DNA from: Caenispirillum salinarum AK4
Lineage (GTDB): Bacteria > Pseudomonadota > Alphaproteobacteria > Rhodospirillales > Rhodospirillaceae
Reading direction: 5' to 3'
Assembly (NCBI RefSeq): GCF_000315795.1
Contig: NZ_ANHY01000017.1
Span: 174,821-238,820 of the forward strand
DNA length: 64,000 nt
Each line of letters starts with the position of its first letter. Position 1 is the first letter of the stretch. A program made the position numbers and the translations under genes. Shown here in pieces: positions 40,664 to 50,007 of the stretch. Under the pieces are notes generated by a model. The model had not been told where the DNA came from. It made no database searches and worked only from the letters and a program-made list of their open reading frames with translations.

Positions 40664-41557
40664 CTACCGGCTGAGCACCAGCGTCGCCCAGGGGTCCAGC
40701 TTGTAGCGCTTTTCCAGCACCAGGCCCTGCATGCGGTAGGCCGACAGCACCATGCGCTCCTGGCGCTGCAGCAGGCCTGCCAGGATCACCTTGCCGCCGG
40801 GAGCCAGGTTGGCGGAAACGTCCTTGGCCATGCGCATGAGCGGGCGGGCCAGGATGTTGGCGAAGATCAGGTCGTAGGGGCCGCGGCGCTTCACCGCGCC
40901 CAGCTTGAAGCCGTCGCCGGCGTAGGAGGCCACCCGCGGGCCGACGGCGTTGCGCCGCGCGTTGAAGTCGGTCACCCGCACCGCCTCGGCGTCGATGTCC
41001 ACCGCCGTCACCGGGGCGTTGACCGTCAGGGCGGCGGCGATTCCCAGGATGCCGGTGCCGCACCCCATGTCCAGCACTTTGCGGAAGGACCGGCGGCCGG
41101 TCAGTTCGTCCAGCGCCAGCAGGCAGCCGCGCGTGCTCTGGTGCTCGCCCGAGCCGAAGGCGGTGGCGGCGTCCACCAGCAGCGGAATGGTGCCGACGGG
41201 CGGCGGGTCCTCGTGGTGGCTGCCGTGGACGAAGTAGCGGCCGGCGCGGATGGGCGGAAAGCTTTGGAGGTTCTCCGCCAGCCAGTTGCGCGGCTGCTCC
41301 CTGGCGATGGTCACCTCGGGCTCGGGAATGCCGGCCACCTTGGCGGCCACGGCCACGGCGGCGATCACCGCCGGTCGGTCGGGTTCGCCCTCGCCGAACC
41401 CGTCCAGGCGCCACAGGTCCTTTTCCGGGCCGTCCTCGATCTCGAAGGCGAGCACGGCGGTGGCGTGTTCCTCCAGCGCCGCCTCGAAGACAGGCACGGC
41501 CTCCTTGGGCACGGTCGCCTGAATGCGCCAGATGTCTGCGGAATCCTTGGCCGTCAT
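40664..41557 (-). CDS. prmA: Ribosomal protein L11 methyltransferase
   Basis: The protein is 297 aa. The N-terminal substrate-recognition domain is followed by a class I methyltransferase with AFGSGEHQSTRGCLLALDEL, VLDMGCGTGILGIAAALT, AVDIDAEAVRV and the catalytic-loop motif DLIFANILARPLM. PrmA trimethylates ribosomal protein L11 on Lys and the N-terminus. Converges with the DUF2383 gene. Confidence 0.94.
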   Translation of the reverse strand: MTAKDSADIWRIQATVPKEAVPVFEAALEEHATAVLAFEIEDGPEKDLWRLDGFGEGEPDRPAVIAAVAVAAKVAGIPEPEVTIAREQPRNWLAENLQSFPPIRAGRYFVHGSHHEDPPPVGTIPLLVDAATAFGSGEHQSTRGCLLALDELTGRRSFRKVLDMGCGTGILGIAAALTVNAPVTAVDIDAEAVRVTDFNARRNAVGPRVASYAGDGFKLGAVKRRGPYDLIFANILARPLMRMAKDVSANLAPGGKVILAGLLQRQERMVLSAYRMQGLVLEKRYKLDPWATLVLSR

Positions 41558-41754
41558 GGGTCGCCTGAAACTCTCGTGGTGGGGAGGGTGGCGCCTTCCT
41601 AGCAGAGGCGGGGCCGAAAGTCATGCGCGCCGCGCACTGCTGCGGCGCACAAACCCGCCACCACTTCCGGTCGGAGGCGCCTATAGTCCCTTACGGAATT
41701 GATGCCTTCCCCAAGCACAGCGCCCCGTTCCCGGCGGGGCCGAAGAGAGCAGAC

Positions 41755-41928
41755 ATGAGCACGCAGACCGAATACCACGTTCCCGACTTCGACGAGATCC
41801 GCGCCTACGAACGCCGTGCGCACGAGATGCGCGCCCAGGAATGCAGCCGCATGGTGCGCAGTGCCCTGGCTTGGCTGCGCGACGCGCTGCACATCGGCGG
41901 CCACCACGGCGCCCGTCCGGCGCACTGA
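41755..41928 (+). CDS. Small charged protein of unknown function (57 aa)
   Basis: The protein has 57 residues. The N-terminal half reads as an acidic/basic helix with FDEIRAYERRAHEMRAQECSRMVRSALAWLRDALH, and the tail is His/Gly-rich. The helical signature EIRAYERRAHEMRA resembles small DUF1127-like or RSP_7527-like proteins, which regulate RNA turnover in some alphaproteobacteria; the resemblance is loose. A terminator follows at 42004, as expected for a real transcript. The ribosome site is weak (GAGAG). Confidence 0.6.
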   Translation: MSTQTEYHVPDFDEIRAYERRAHEMRAQECSRMVRSALAWLRDALHIGGHHGARPAH

Positions 41929-42003
41929 ACGTCGCGCGCCTTCACCGGCCTCTTCCCGGCAGAGGTCGCCGGGTTCTCCCCTGGTGAGGGTTCGTGCTGA
42001 GAA

Positions 42004-42056
42004 CCCGCCGCCCGCCTTGCCCATCCCCTTGGGCTGAGCGAGCGGCGGGTTTTTTT
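42004..42056. terminator. Bidirectional terminator between the small ORF and the MFS gene
   Basis: CCCGCCGC (42004-42011) and GCGGCGGG (42042-42049) pair, extended by AA/TT, with an inner GCCC/GGGC stem, and are followed by TTTTTTT. The T run overlaps the stop codon region of the leftward MFS gene. Confidence 0.85.
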
Positions 42057-43333
42057 CATGCCTGGGCCTCTCCGGGCAGGGGCTCGGCCGGTTCCCGCAC
42101 CACCCGGCGTTCGTCGATGGGCCAGTGCAGGGCGGCGGCGGCGAGCCCCAGGGCCACCCCGGCCCACCACACGACGTCATAGCTGCCCGTCGCGTCGTAG
42201 AGCGCCCCGCCCAGCCACACGCCCAGGAACGCGCCCAACTGGTGGCCGAGGAAGACGATGCCGAACAGCGTCGCCATGTAGCGCGGGCCGAAAATCTGCG
42301 CGACAAGGCCCGACGTCGCCGGCACCGTCGACAGCCACAGCAGGCCCATGGCGGCGGAGAACAGAAGCACGCTCGCGGGCGAGATCGGTACCAGCAGGAA
42401 CAGGGCGATGATGACCGCGCGGGCGAGGTAGATGCCCGACAGCACCATCTTCTTGCTGAACTTGCCGGACAGGATGCCGGACGTATAGGCGCCGATTACG
42501 TTGAACAGCCCCACCAGCCCCAGCGCCCAGGCGCCGAGTGCCGGGCTCAGGCCCTTGTCCACCAGGTAGGCGGGCAGGTGGACCTGGATGAAGGCGACGT
42601 GAAAGCCGCAAACGAAGAAGCCCAGGAACAGCAGCACGTATCCCTTGTGGGCGGCGGCCTCTTTCAGAGCCGCGCCCAGCGTCTGTTCCATTTCCGCCAC
42701 GGCGGCCGCGCCGACACCGCTTTTCGCTCCGCCCGGCTTGCCGCGCAGGGCGGGCGCGAGCAGGGCGATCACCAGCGCGAACAGCGCCAGCAGCCCAAGC
42801 GCGGTCTGCCAGCCATATTCCGCGATGAACCCCTGGCCCAGGGGCACCATGAGGAACTGGCCGAGCGATCCGGTGGCGGTGCCCAGGCCCAGCACCCACG
42901 AGCGCCGGTCCTCCGGCACGTTGCGCGCCATGGCCGACAGCGCAATGGCGAAGGAGGAGCCAGCGAGCCCGAGCCCCACGATGAACCCGCCCGTGACGGT
43001 AATCGCCAGCGGCGTGGAACTGACCGCCATCAGCGCCGTCCCCGCTGCATAGAGAATGCCGCCGGCGATCAGCACGCGGGCGGTGCCGTAGCGGTCCGCG
43101 ATGGCCCCGGCAAAGGGTTGGCCCAGGCCCCACATGAGGTTTTGCACGGCGATGGCGACGGAGAACACCTCGCGTCCCCAGTCGCGCGCGTCGCTCATGG
43201 GCTCCAGGAACAGGCCGAAGCCCGACCGCACGCCGAAGTTCAGCAGCCCCACCAGACAGCCGGCGACGATCACCAGCCACACGGCGGGCGGCAGTCCGGC
43301 AACGGTGGGGCGGTCAGGGGCGGCGGAGGACAT
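42056..43333 (-). CDS. Major facilitator superfamily transporter
   Basis: The protein is 425 aa with 12 predicted membrane segments. The loop 2-3 signature is GAIADRYGTARVLIAGG. Sequences such as FGVRSGFGLFLEPMSDARDWGREVFSVAIAVQNLMWGLGQPFAG and HVAFIQVHLPAYLVDKGL place it near the oxalate/monocarboxylate-type MFS antiporter-like group. The substrate is unknown. The gene upstream on the plus strand is convergent. It lies next to the DNA repair cluster without an evident functional tie. Confidence 0.85.
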   Translation of the reverse strand: MSSAAPDRPTVAGLPPAVWLVIVAGCLVGLLNFGVRSGFGLFLEPMSDARDWGREVFSVAIAVQNLMWGLGQPFAGAIADRYGTARVLIAGGILYAAGTALMAVSSTPLAITVTGGFIVGLGLAGSSFAIALSAMARNVPEDRRSWVLGLGTATGSLGQFLMVPLGQGFIAEYGWQTALGLLALFALVIALLAPALRGKPGGAKSGVGAAAVAEMEQTLGAALKEAAAHKGYVLLFLGFFVCGFHVAFIQVHLPAYLVDKGLSPALGAWALGLVGLFNVIGAYTSGILSGKFSKKMVLSGIYLARAVIIALFLLVPISPASVLLFSAAMGLLWLSTVPATSGLVAQIFGPRYMATLFGIVFLGHQLGAFLGVWLGGALYDATGSYDVVWWAGVALGLAAAALHWPIDERRVVREPAEPLPGEAQA

Positions 43334-43429
43334 GGACGGAACTCCCGGCTTTGGTGATCAGCCCATCCTACCGATGCGATGGCCTTCCGCCATGGCCGCT
43401 CAAGCGGCGGAGGAGGGGGCCAATGCGGG

Positions 43430-45019
43430 TCATCCACCATCGGCGGCGGGTGCCGCCTCCACCAGCTTCAGCAGGGTCTCCAGGCGGTCGGCCTCGGCGT
43501 GGGGCTTGTCCCAGCGGATGCGGCTGATGCGCGGGAAGCGCATGGCGAGACCCGACTTGTGGCGCGGGCTGGGGTGGACGCTGTCGAACGCCACCTCGAA
43601 CACCAGCCCCGGCGTCACCGCGCGCACGGGGCCGAAGCGGTCGGTGGTGTTGGCGCGCACCCAGCGGTCGATCTGGCGCAATTCCTCGTCGGTGAAGCCG
43701 AAGTACGCCTTGCCGACGGGCACCAGTTCATCATCCCGCCAGACGCCGAAGGTGTAGTCGCTGTAGAAGCTGGAGCGCTTGCCGTGGCCGCGCTGGGCGT
43801 AGAGCAGCACGGCGTCCACCGTCAGCGGGTCGCGCTTCCACTTGAACCACGGCCCCTTGGGACGGCCTGGGACGTAGACGCTGTCCCACCGTTTCAGCAT
43901 CAGCCCCTCCATGCCGCGCGCCCGCGCCTCGTCGCGCAGCTCCGCCATCCGGCTCCAGTCGTTGAGCGGGATGAGGGGCGACAGGTCGAAACGGTCGCGC
44001 GGGGTGCCGAACAGCGCCTCCAGCCGTTTGCGGCGGTGGCGGAAGGGGTGCTCGCGCAGGTCTTCCGGCCCGTCCTGCAACAGGTCGTAGGCGCGCACGA
44101 AGGCCGGATACTTGCGCAACATGGCGGCCGAAACGGTCTTGCGGTTCAGGCGCTGTTGCAGGTGGTTGAAGGGCGCGGGCTCACCGCTTGCGTCCATCAC
44201 CAGCAACTCGCCGTCCAAGGCACCGTCGAAGTCGGCGGCCTCCACCACGTCGGGGAAGGCGTGGGTGATGTCGTCGCCGGACCGCGCGAAAATGCGCGTC
44301 TCCCCAAAGCGCCGCGCCACCTGCACGCGGATGCCGTCCCACTTCCATTCCACGGCATAGTCGGCGGGGTCGAGGGCCGGCATGTCCGTTTCCTCCAGCG
44401 GGTTTGCCAGCATGAAGGGGCGGAAGGCCGGCATGTCGCGGACCTCGGGCTTCGGCCCGCCGGCGGCCCAGGCGAACAGGGGCTCATAGGGCGGCTGGAC
44501 GCAGGGCCAGGCTTCCTCCACATCGTTCAGCGGCAGGCCCGCCCAGCCCGCGAAGGCGGTGCGGGCCAGCCTCCCCGAGACGCCGACGCGCAGGCCGCTG
44601 GTGATGAGCTTCAGAAGCGCCCAGCGCCCCGTCGCGTCCAGCCGGTCGAGCCAGCCGGCCAGAAGCTCGGGGATGCGGGTGCGTGGGGCGGCCATGAGGG
44701 TGTCGATCACCTCCCACAGCGGCGGCGGGTCCTCCGGCGTGTCCTCCGGCCCCTGCCACATGAGTGCCAGCGTTTCCGCCAGGTCCCCTACGTAGTCGTA
44801 GGAAAGATAGAACAGCACGGGGTCGCACCGCGCCTCCGCCAGTTCGCGGATGGCCTTGGGCTTGGCGGTGCCGAGGTCCAGCTCGCCGGTCAGGGCGGCG
44901 AGGCCGTAGCCGCGATCGGGGTCGGGGGCGTGGGCCAGGTAGTCCTCGATCAGCCGCAGCTTGCCGTTGCGGCTGGGCATGGTGACGAGGCCGTCGAGAA
45001 GGTCGGCGAAACGCTGCAT
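43430..45019 (-). CDS. ATP-dependent DNA ligase of the ligase-associated repair cluster
   Basis: The protein is 529 aa. The nucleotidyltransferase motif is EWKWDGIR with the adenylated Lys226; further motifs are IFARSGDDITHAFPDV, DGELLV, RGMEGLMLKRWDSVYVPG and WFKWKRDP. An N-terminal helical domain (1-200) and a C-terminal OB domain complete the fold. It belongs to the bacterial ATP-dependent ligases found with an Lhr-like helicase, a beta-CASP exonuclease and PdeM, thought to act in DNA damage response separate from the NAD ligase LigA. It starts five bases after the exonuclease stop. Confidence 0.92.
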   Translation of the reverse strand: MQRFADLLDGLVTMPSRNGKLRLIEDYLAHAPDPDRGYGLAALTGELDLGTAKPKAIRELAEARCDPVLFYLSYDYVGDLAETLALMWQGPEDTPEDPPPLWEVIDTLMAAPRTRIPELLAGWLDRLDATGRWALLKLITSGLRVGVSGRLARTAFAGWAGLPLNDVEEAWPCVQPPYEPLFAWAAGGPKPEVRDMPAFRPFMLANPLEETDMPALDPADYAVEWKWDGIRVQVARRFGETRIFARSGDDITHAFPDVVEAADFDGALDGELLVMDASGEPAPFNHLQQRLNRKTVSAAMLRKYPAFVRAYDLLQDGPEDLREHPFRHRRKRLEALFGTPRDRFDLSPLIPLNDWSRMAELRDEARARGMEGLMLKRWDSVYVPGRPKGPWFKWKRDPLTVDAVLLYAQRGHGKRSSFYSDYTFGVWRDDELVPVGKAYFGFTDEELRQIDRWVRANTTDRFGPVRAVTPGLVFEVAFDSVHPSPRHKSGLAMRFPRISRIRWDKPHAEADRLETLLKLVEAAPAADGG

Positions 45020-45024
45020 GGCCG

Positions 45025-46047
45025 TCAGCCGCCTCCGCCGGTGGCGTCGGCCGGGTCTTCCTCGTAGCCCTCGATGTACAGGGCTTCGGCGTGCAGGCCC
45101 TTGGTCTTGGCGAAGTGGACCAGCGCGTCCTCCCGCCCGTGGGTGACCCAGATCTCGCCGGCCTGGACCTCCTGGATGGTGGTCGTCAGTTCGTCCCAGT
45201 CGGCGTGGTCGGAGAGGATCAGCGGCAGTTCCACGCCCTTCTGCCGGGCCCGCCCGCGCACCCGCATCCAGCCCGAGGCGACGGCGGTCACGGGATCGGG
45301 CAGGCGGCGGCTCCAGCGGTCTTGCAGCGCGGCGGGCGGGGCCATGACGATCTCGCCCTTCATGTCGGCCTTGGCGGCACCCGTGGCGGGGCGGGTCTCG
45401 CCCAGGTCGACGCCGTGGGCCTGATAGAGATCGACGAGGTTTTGCAAGGCCCCGTGCAGCCAGATGGGGCGGTCGTAGCCGGCTTTCCGCAACAGCGCGA
45501 TCACCCGCTGCGCCTTGCCCAGCGCATAGGCTCCGACCAGATGGGCGCGGTCGGGGAACAGGCGCAGGCTGTCGAGCAGCTTGGCAATCTCGTGCCCGTC
45601 GTCGGGGTGGCGGAAGACGGGCAGGGCGAAGGTGGCCTCGGTGACGAACACGTCGCAGGGCACGACCTCGAAGCCTGCGCAGGTGGGGTCGGGGCGGCGC
45701 TTGTAGTCGCCGGAGACGACGACGCGCGCTCCCCCGTACTCCATGACGATCTGCGCCGCCCCCAGCACATGACCGGCGGGAACGAGGCGGACCGAGACGT
45801 CGCCGATGCGCCGTGTCTCGCCGTAGGGCAGGGCGTCGGCGCCGTCCAGCGAGCCGCCGTTGCGCGCGGCCATGATCGCCAGCGTCTCGGGCGTCGCGAG
45901 CGTGGCGCCGTGGCCGGGGCGGGCGTGATCGGCGTGTCCGTGAGTGACCACCGCGCGCGGCACGGGGCGCAGCGGGTCGATATGGAAATCGCCGGGCTCG
46001 ATATAGATTCCCTGGCGGGTGACGGTGATCCAGTCGCGCGGGTGCAT
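45025..46047 (-). CDS. Ligase-associated DNA exonuclease (metallo-beta-lactamase/beta-CASP type)
   Basis: The protein is 340 aa. The metal motif THGHADH lies at residues 35-41 (His36, His38, Asp40, His41), followed by VRLVPAGHVLGAAQIVME, VVSGDYKR and LSDHADWDEL. This is the SNM1/YSH1-like exonuclease that travels with the ATP-dependent ligase. The start ATG 46047 gives the family N-terminus (MHPRDWI); the frame is open further upstream only as a shadow of the MOSC gene. It forms a two-gene operon with the ligase. Confidence 0.92.
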   Translation of the reverse strand: MHPRDWITVTRQGIYIEPGDFHIDPLRPVPRAVVTHGHADHARPGHGATLATPETLAIMAARNGGSLDGADALPYGETRRIGDVSVRLVPAGHVLGAAQIVMEYGGARVVVSGDYKRRPDPTCAGFEVVPCDVFVTEATFALPVFRHPDDGHEIAKLLDSLRLFPDRAHLVGAYALGKAQRVIALLRKAGYDRPIWLHGALQNLVDLYQAHGVDLGETRPATGAAKADMKGEIVMAPPAALQDRWSRRLPDPVTAVASGWMRVRGRARQKGVELPLILSDHADWDELTTTIQEVQAGEIWVTHGREDALVHFAKTKGLHAEALYIEGYEEDPADATGGGG

Positions 46048-46079
46048 GGGGATGGATGTTTGGCGCAGGGGCGTCCGCG

Positions 46080-46778
46080 TCAAGCGTCGACGGGGCCGAT
46101 GCGCCTGCTCCAGTCCTCCACGCCGTTGGTCTCCAGGCGCTTGGCGGCGATCTTGCGCCATCCTGCCGCCAGTTCGGGCAGACCGGCGATGGCTTCCAGA
46201 TCCGCACGGTTCAGCGTGTCGACGTACAGCACATGGAGGATGCGGGCGAGCGACCAGTCGGGATTGGGGCGGTCCTCCAGCACCAGCCGGTCGCCGGGGC
46301 CGACAAGGCCCGGCTCCAGCACGCGGTAGTACCAGCCCGACCGGCCGGTGTCCTGGACCCGCTTCGCCATGTCCTTGCGGTCGAAGCGGGTGTTGAGCTT
46401 GTGGCACGGCTGGCGGCCCTGGCTGACCTGGACGCGGGCGGTGCCCAGGCGGACGATATCGCCGACGCAAACGTTTGCTTCGGTTAGGCCGGTGGTGGAG
46501 ATGTTCTCGCCGAACGCCCCCACCTCGGCCAGGAACGACGGCGCCGGGGCGAGGTCGGTGATCCAGGCGGCATAGTGGTCGCGCGGGTAGTGGTGGATGG
46601 CCTTGTCCGCGTCGCCGTGCACCGTCGGGTCGCCCACCTGGTCGCCGGCCAGCCCCTCAAGCGTCACCGCCACGGGCTCCGACCGTGGGTAGCGGCTGGC
46701 GATGGAGCTGGGGTTGCCCCTGGGCCCGAAGGCGCGCGGGGTGCCGGTCAACACGGCGTCGATGCGGATGTGGGTCAT
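46080..46778 (-). CDS. MOSC domain protein (YiiM-like)
   Basis: The protein is 232 aa. It has GLAGDQVGDPTVHGDADKAIHHYPRDHY, GAFGENISTTGL and the conserved Cys in QVSQGRQPCHKLNTRF, the MOSC fold features of molybdenum-cofactor sulfurase C-terminal domains. YiiM-type proteins use molybdenum cofactor, for example to reduce N-hydroxylated bases such as 6-hydroxylaminopurine. That activity would fit a nucleic-acid protection role beside a repair cluster, but the location may be chance. It is on the ligase-exonuclease strand, 32 bases upstream of the exonuclease, so they may share a transcript. Confidence 0.85.
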   Translation of the reverse strand: MTHIRIDAVLTGTPRAFGPRGNPSSIASRYPRSEPVAVTLEGLAGDQVGDPTVHGDADKAIHHYPRDHYAAWITDLAPAPSFLAEVGAFGENISTTGLTEANVCVGDIVRLGTARVQVSQGRQPCHKLNTRFDRKDMAKRVQDTGRSGWYYRVLEPGLVGPGDRLVLEDRPNPDWSLARILHVLYVDTLNRADLEAIAGLPELAAGWRKIAAKRLETNGVEDWSRRIGPVDA

Positions 46779-46879
46779 GGTCTGGATGCCTTCTGAAGCC
46801 CGTAACGAAGATGAGGCCGGGGCTGAAGAAGGTCCAGGGCCACTTTCCTTTGCCCGCCGAAATGCCCATTTTTGCCGCC

Positions 46880-49306
46880 ATGACCACCGCCGACCGCTTG
46901 CCGAAACCTCTTAGCCACTGGTTCGCCGTCCAGGGCTGGACGCCGCACCCCCACCAGCGCGCCATGCTCGACGCCGCGCGGGCGGGGCAGAGCGTGCTGC
47001 TGATCGCGCCGACGGGCGGCGGCAAGACCCTGGCGGGCTTCCTGCCGAGCCTCGCGGACCTGGCGGAAAACCCGCGCGACGGCCTGCACACCCTGTATAT
47101 CTCGCCGCTCAAGGCGCTCGCCCAGGACGTCCACCGCAACCTGACGCGGCCCATCGAAGAAGCCGGCCTGCCCGTCACGCACGAGACGCGCACCGGCGAT
47201 ACCCCCTCGGCCAAGCGCCAGCGGCAGAAGCAGCGCCCGCCGGACATGCTGATGACCACGCCGGAAAGTCTGGCGCTCATGCTGGCCGCGCCCGACGCGG
47301 AGCGGGTGTTCGGCGGCCTGGAGTGCATCATCGTCGACGAGTTGCACGCGCTGGCCGGCACCAAGCGGGGGGATCAACTGGCGCTCGGCCTCTCCCGCCT
47401 GCGGAGCCTGCGGCCGGGCCTGCGCGCCGTCGGGCTCTCGGCCACCGTCGCGCGGCCGGAGGACCTGGCGAAGCACGTCGCCCCCGACGCCCGCGTCATC
47501 CACGGCGAGGGCGGGGTGATGCCCGACGTCGGCATCCTGGACGCCGCCAAGGACCCGCCCTGGGCCGGGCACATGGCCCACCACGCCATGCCCGAGGTCA
47601 TGGACTGCATCCGCGCCCACCGCACCACGCTGGTCTTCGTCAACACCCGCGCGCAAGGCGAGATCGTCTTCCAGAGCCTGTGGAAGCTCAACGACGAAGC
47701 CCTGCCCATCGCGCTCCACCACGGGTCGCTGGCCGTGGAGCAGCGCCGCAAGGTGGAGGCCGCCATGGCGGCCGGCAAGTTGCGGGCGGTGGTGGCGACA
47801 AGCTCGCTCGATCTCGGCATCGACTGGGGCGCGGTGGACCTGGTGGTGCAGATCGGCGCGCCCAAGGGGTCGGCGCGGCTGATCCAGCGCATCGGGCGGG
47901 CCAACCACCGGCTGGATGCACCGTCCAAGGCCCTGCTGGTCCCCGGCAACCGCTTCGAGTACCTGGAGTGCGAGGCGGCCCTGGATGCCATGCGGGCGGG
48001 CGAACTGGACGACCCGCCGCCGCGCGCCGGAGCGCTCGACGTGCTCGCCCAGCATGTCATGGGGACGGCCTGCGCCGGGCCGTTTCATCCCGACGCGCTG
48101 TATGACGAGGTCCGCACCGCCGCGCCCTATGCAGGGTTGGAACGCGACACCTTCGACGCCGTGCTCCGCTTCGTGCGCGACGGCGGCTACGCGCTGAAGG
48201 TCTACGACCAGTACCGCCGGCTCGCGCCGCTGAAGGACGGCCGGCTGAAGGTCGCCAACCCGCGCTTCGTGCGCGACTGGCGCATGAACGTCGGCACCAT
48301 CGTGGAGGCGGAAACGCTGAAGGTCCGGCTCGGGCGCGGCCCGTACCTGGGAGAGGTGGAGGAGTACTTCGTCATGGGCCTGGAGCCCGGCGACACCTTC
48401 ATCTTCGCCGGCCAGTCCCTGCGGTTCGAGGGCGTGCGCGAGATGACCGTCATCGCCAGCAAGGCGCCGGGCAAGGACCCCAAGGTGCCGGCCTACGTGG
48501 GTGGACGGCTGCCGATCTCCCAGCGGCTGGCGGATCGGGTGGTGGCGATCCTCACCGATCCGGCGCGCCGTGCCGCCCTGCCGCCGGCGGTGCGGGAGTG
48601 GGCCGACATCCAGGCGGCGCGTTCAAGCCTGCCCCGGCCCGGCGCGCTGCTGGTGGAGACCTTCCCGCGCCAGGGACGGGAGTTCCTGGTGGCCTACAGC
48701 CTTGCCGGCCGCAACGCGCACCAGACGCTCGGGATGCTGCTCACCCGCCGCATGGAGCGCATGAAGCTCAAACCGCTGGGCTTCGTCGCCAACGACTACG
48801 CCATCGCGGTGTGGAGCGTCGAAAGCGCGGCCGAGGACGTCGACCGCCTGTTCGACTACGACATCCTCGGCGACGACCTGGAGGACTGGATGGCGGAAAG
48901 TCCCATGCTCAAGCGCGCCTTCCGGCAGGTGGCCGTGATCTCGGGCCTCGTCCAGCGGCGCGTGGCGGGGGCGGAGAAGTCCGGCAGGCAGATGACCTTC
49001 AACTCCGACCTCATCTACGACGTGCTGCGGAAATACGACCCCGATCACGTGCTGCTGCGCGCCACGCGGGCGGACGCGGAAGGCGGCCTGATCGACCTGC
49101 ACAGGCTGACCGACATGCTTTATAAGGCGCAAGGCCACATCGATCACCGGCGGCTGGCGCGGGTGTCTCCGCTGGCGGTGCCGGTTCTCTTGGATATCGG
49201 GAAGGAAAACATGGCGGGCGCCATTCTGGACGATCTGTTGGACGACGCGGCGGCGGAGTTGATCGCCGAGGCCACGCACCCGTTTGCGGCGGAGGCTAAG
49301 GCCTGA
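46880..49306 (+). CDS. Ligase-associated DEXH-box DNA helicase (Lhr-like)
   Basis: The protein is 808 aa. SF2 motifs: APTGGGKT (43-50), LYISPLKALAQDV, MTTPESLALML, IIVDELHAL, VGLSATVA, LVFVNTRAQGE, VVATSSLDLGIDWG and QRIGRANHR. The C-terminal half is the Lhr-specific extension. It is the helicase of the four-gene ligase-associated repair set. Start: ATG 46880 (MTTADR) or 46862 (six residues longer); neither has a clear ribosome site. It overlaps pdeM by one base (TGATG), and diverges from the MOSC/exonuclease/ligase arm. Confidence 0.93.
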   Translation: MTTADRLPKPLSHWFAVQGWTPHPHQRAMLDAARAGQSVLLIAPTGGGKTLAGFLPSLADLAENPRDGLHTLYISPLKALAQDVHRNLTRPIEEAGLPVTHETRTGDTPSAKRQRQKQRPPDMLMTTPESLALMLAAPDAERVFGGLECIIVDELHALAGTKRGDQLALGLSRLRSLRPGLRAVGLSATVARPEDLAKHVAPDARVIHGEGGVMPDVGILDAAKDPPWAGHMAHHAMPEVMDCIRAHRTTLVFVNTRAQGEIVFQSLWKLNDEALPIALHHGSLAVEQRRKVEAAMAAGKLRAVVATSSLDLGIDWGAVDLVVQIGAPKGSARLIQRIGRANHRLDAPSKALLVPGNRFEYLECEAALDAMRAGELDDPPPRAGALDVLAQHVMGTACAGPFHPDALYDEVRTAAPYAGLERDTFDAVLRFVRDGGYALKVYDQYRRLAPLKDGRLKVANPRFVRDWRMNVGTIVEAETLKVRLGRGPYLGEVEEYFVMGLEPGDTFIFAGQSLRFEGVREMTVIASKAPGKDPKVPAYVGGRLPISQRLADRVVAILTDPARRAALPPAVREWADIQAARSSLPRPGALLVETFPRQGREFLVAYSLAGRNAHQTLGMLLTRRMERMKLKPLGFVANDYAIAVWSVESAAEDVDRLFDYDILGDDLEDWMAESPMLKRAFRQVAVISGLVQRRVAGAEKSGRQMTFNSDLIYDVLRKYDPDHVLLRATRADAEGGLIDLHRLTDMLYKAQGHIDHRRLARVSPLAVPVLLDIGKENMAGAILDDLLDDAAAELIAEATHPFAAEAKA

Positions 49307-50007
49307 TGCTGGTCAACGGAGCCATGGTCCTGCCCGACCCCTCGGGCGCGCTGTTCTGGCCCAAGGAACAGACGCTGGTGGTCGCCGACATGCACCTTGA
49401 GAAAGCGGCGACACTCGCCCGCCGGGGTGCGGGCTTCCTGCCGCCCTACGACACGCGCGAAACGCTGCGGCTGCTGGAAGGGCTCATGCGCCGCCACGCG
49501 CCCAAGCGCCTGATCGCGCTGGGTGATGCCTTCCACGACGCCAAGGCCGCCCACGGGCTGACGGAGGCCGACGCGGCGCGGCTGCGCAAGCTGACGGCGG
49601 CGACGGACTGGATCTGGATCACCGGCAACCACGACCCGGTGGCCCCCCTGCACCTGGGCGGTCGGGCGGAACAGGTGGCGGAGATCGGTCCCCTGGTCTT
49701 CCGCCACGATCCGCAGCCGGCGACGGGCCTGCGCGGCGCGGACGGAGAGGTCGCCGGCCACCTCCACCCCAAGGCGGCGGTGACGGTGCGTGGGCAGCGC
49801 CTGAGCCGGCCGTGCTTCGTGACCGACACCCGCCGCCTGGTGCTGCCGGCCTTCGGCGCCTTCACGGGCGGGCTGGACGTGTTCGACCCGGAGATCCGCG
49901 GCCTGTTCCGCCGCGACTTCACGGTGTTCCTCACGGGGCGCGACAAGGTCCACAGCTTCCCCGCCGGCCGGCTGGAGCGGGCCGAGGAGGCGTCCGTCAG
50001 GCGCTGA
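49306..50007 (+). CDS. pdeM: Ligase-associated metallophosphoesterase PdeM
   Basis: The protein is 233 aa. Metallophosphoesterase motifs are VVADMHLEK (Asp28, His30), LIALGDAFHD, WITGNHDP, and a late GHLHPKA. It completes the repair set with ligase, exonuclease and helicase; PdeM is proposed to act as an endonuclease or phosphoesterase on DNA. The stop of the helicase and the start of pdeM overlap, so they are translationally coupled. Its 3' end overlaps the convergent gene at 49997 by 11 bases. Confidence 0.92.
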   Translation: MLVNGAMVLPDPSGALFWPKEQTLVVADMHLEKAATLARRGAGFLPPYDTRETLRLLEGLMRRHAPKRLIALGDAFHDAKAAHGLTEADAARLRKLTAATDWIWITGNHDPVAPLHLGGRAEQVAEIGPLVFRHDPQPATGLRGADGEVAGHLHPKAAVTVRGQRLSRPCFVTDTRRLVLPAFGAFTGGLDVFDPEIRGLFRRDFTVFLTGRDKVHSFPAGRLERAEEASVRR

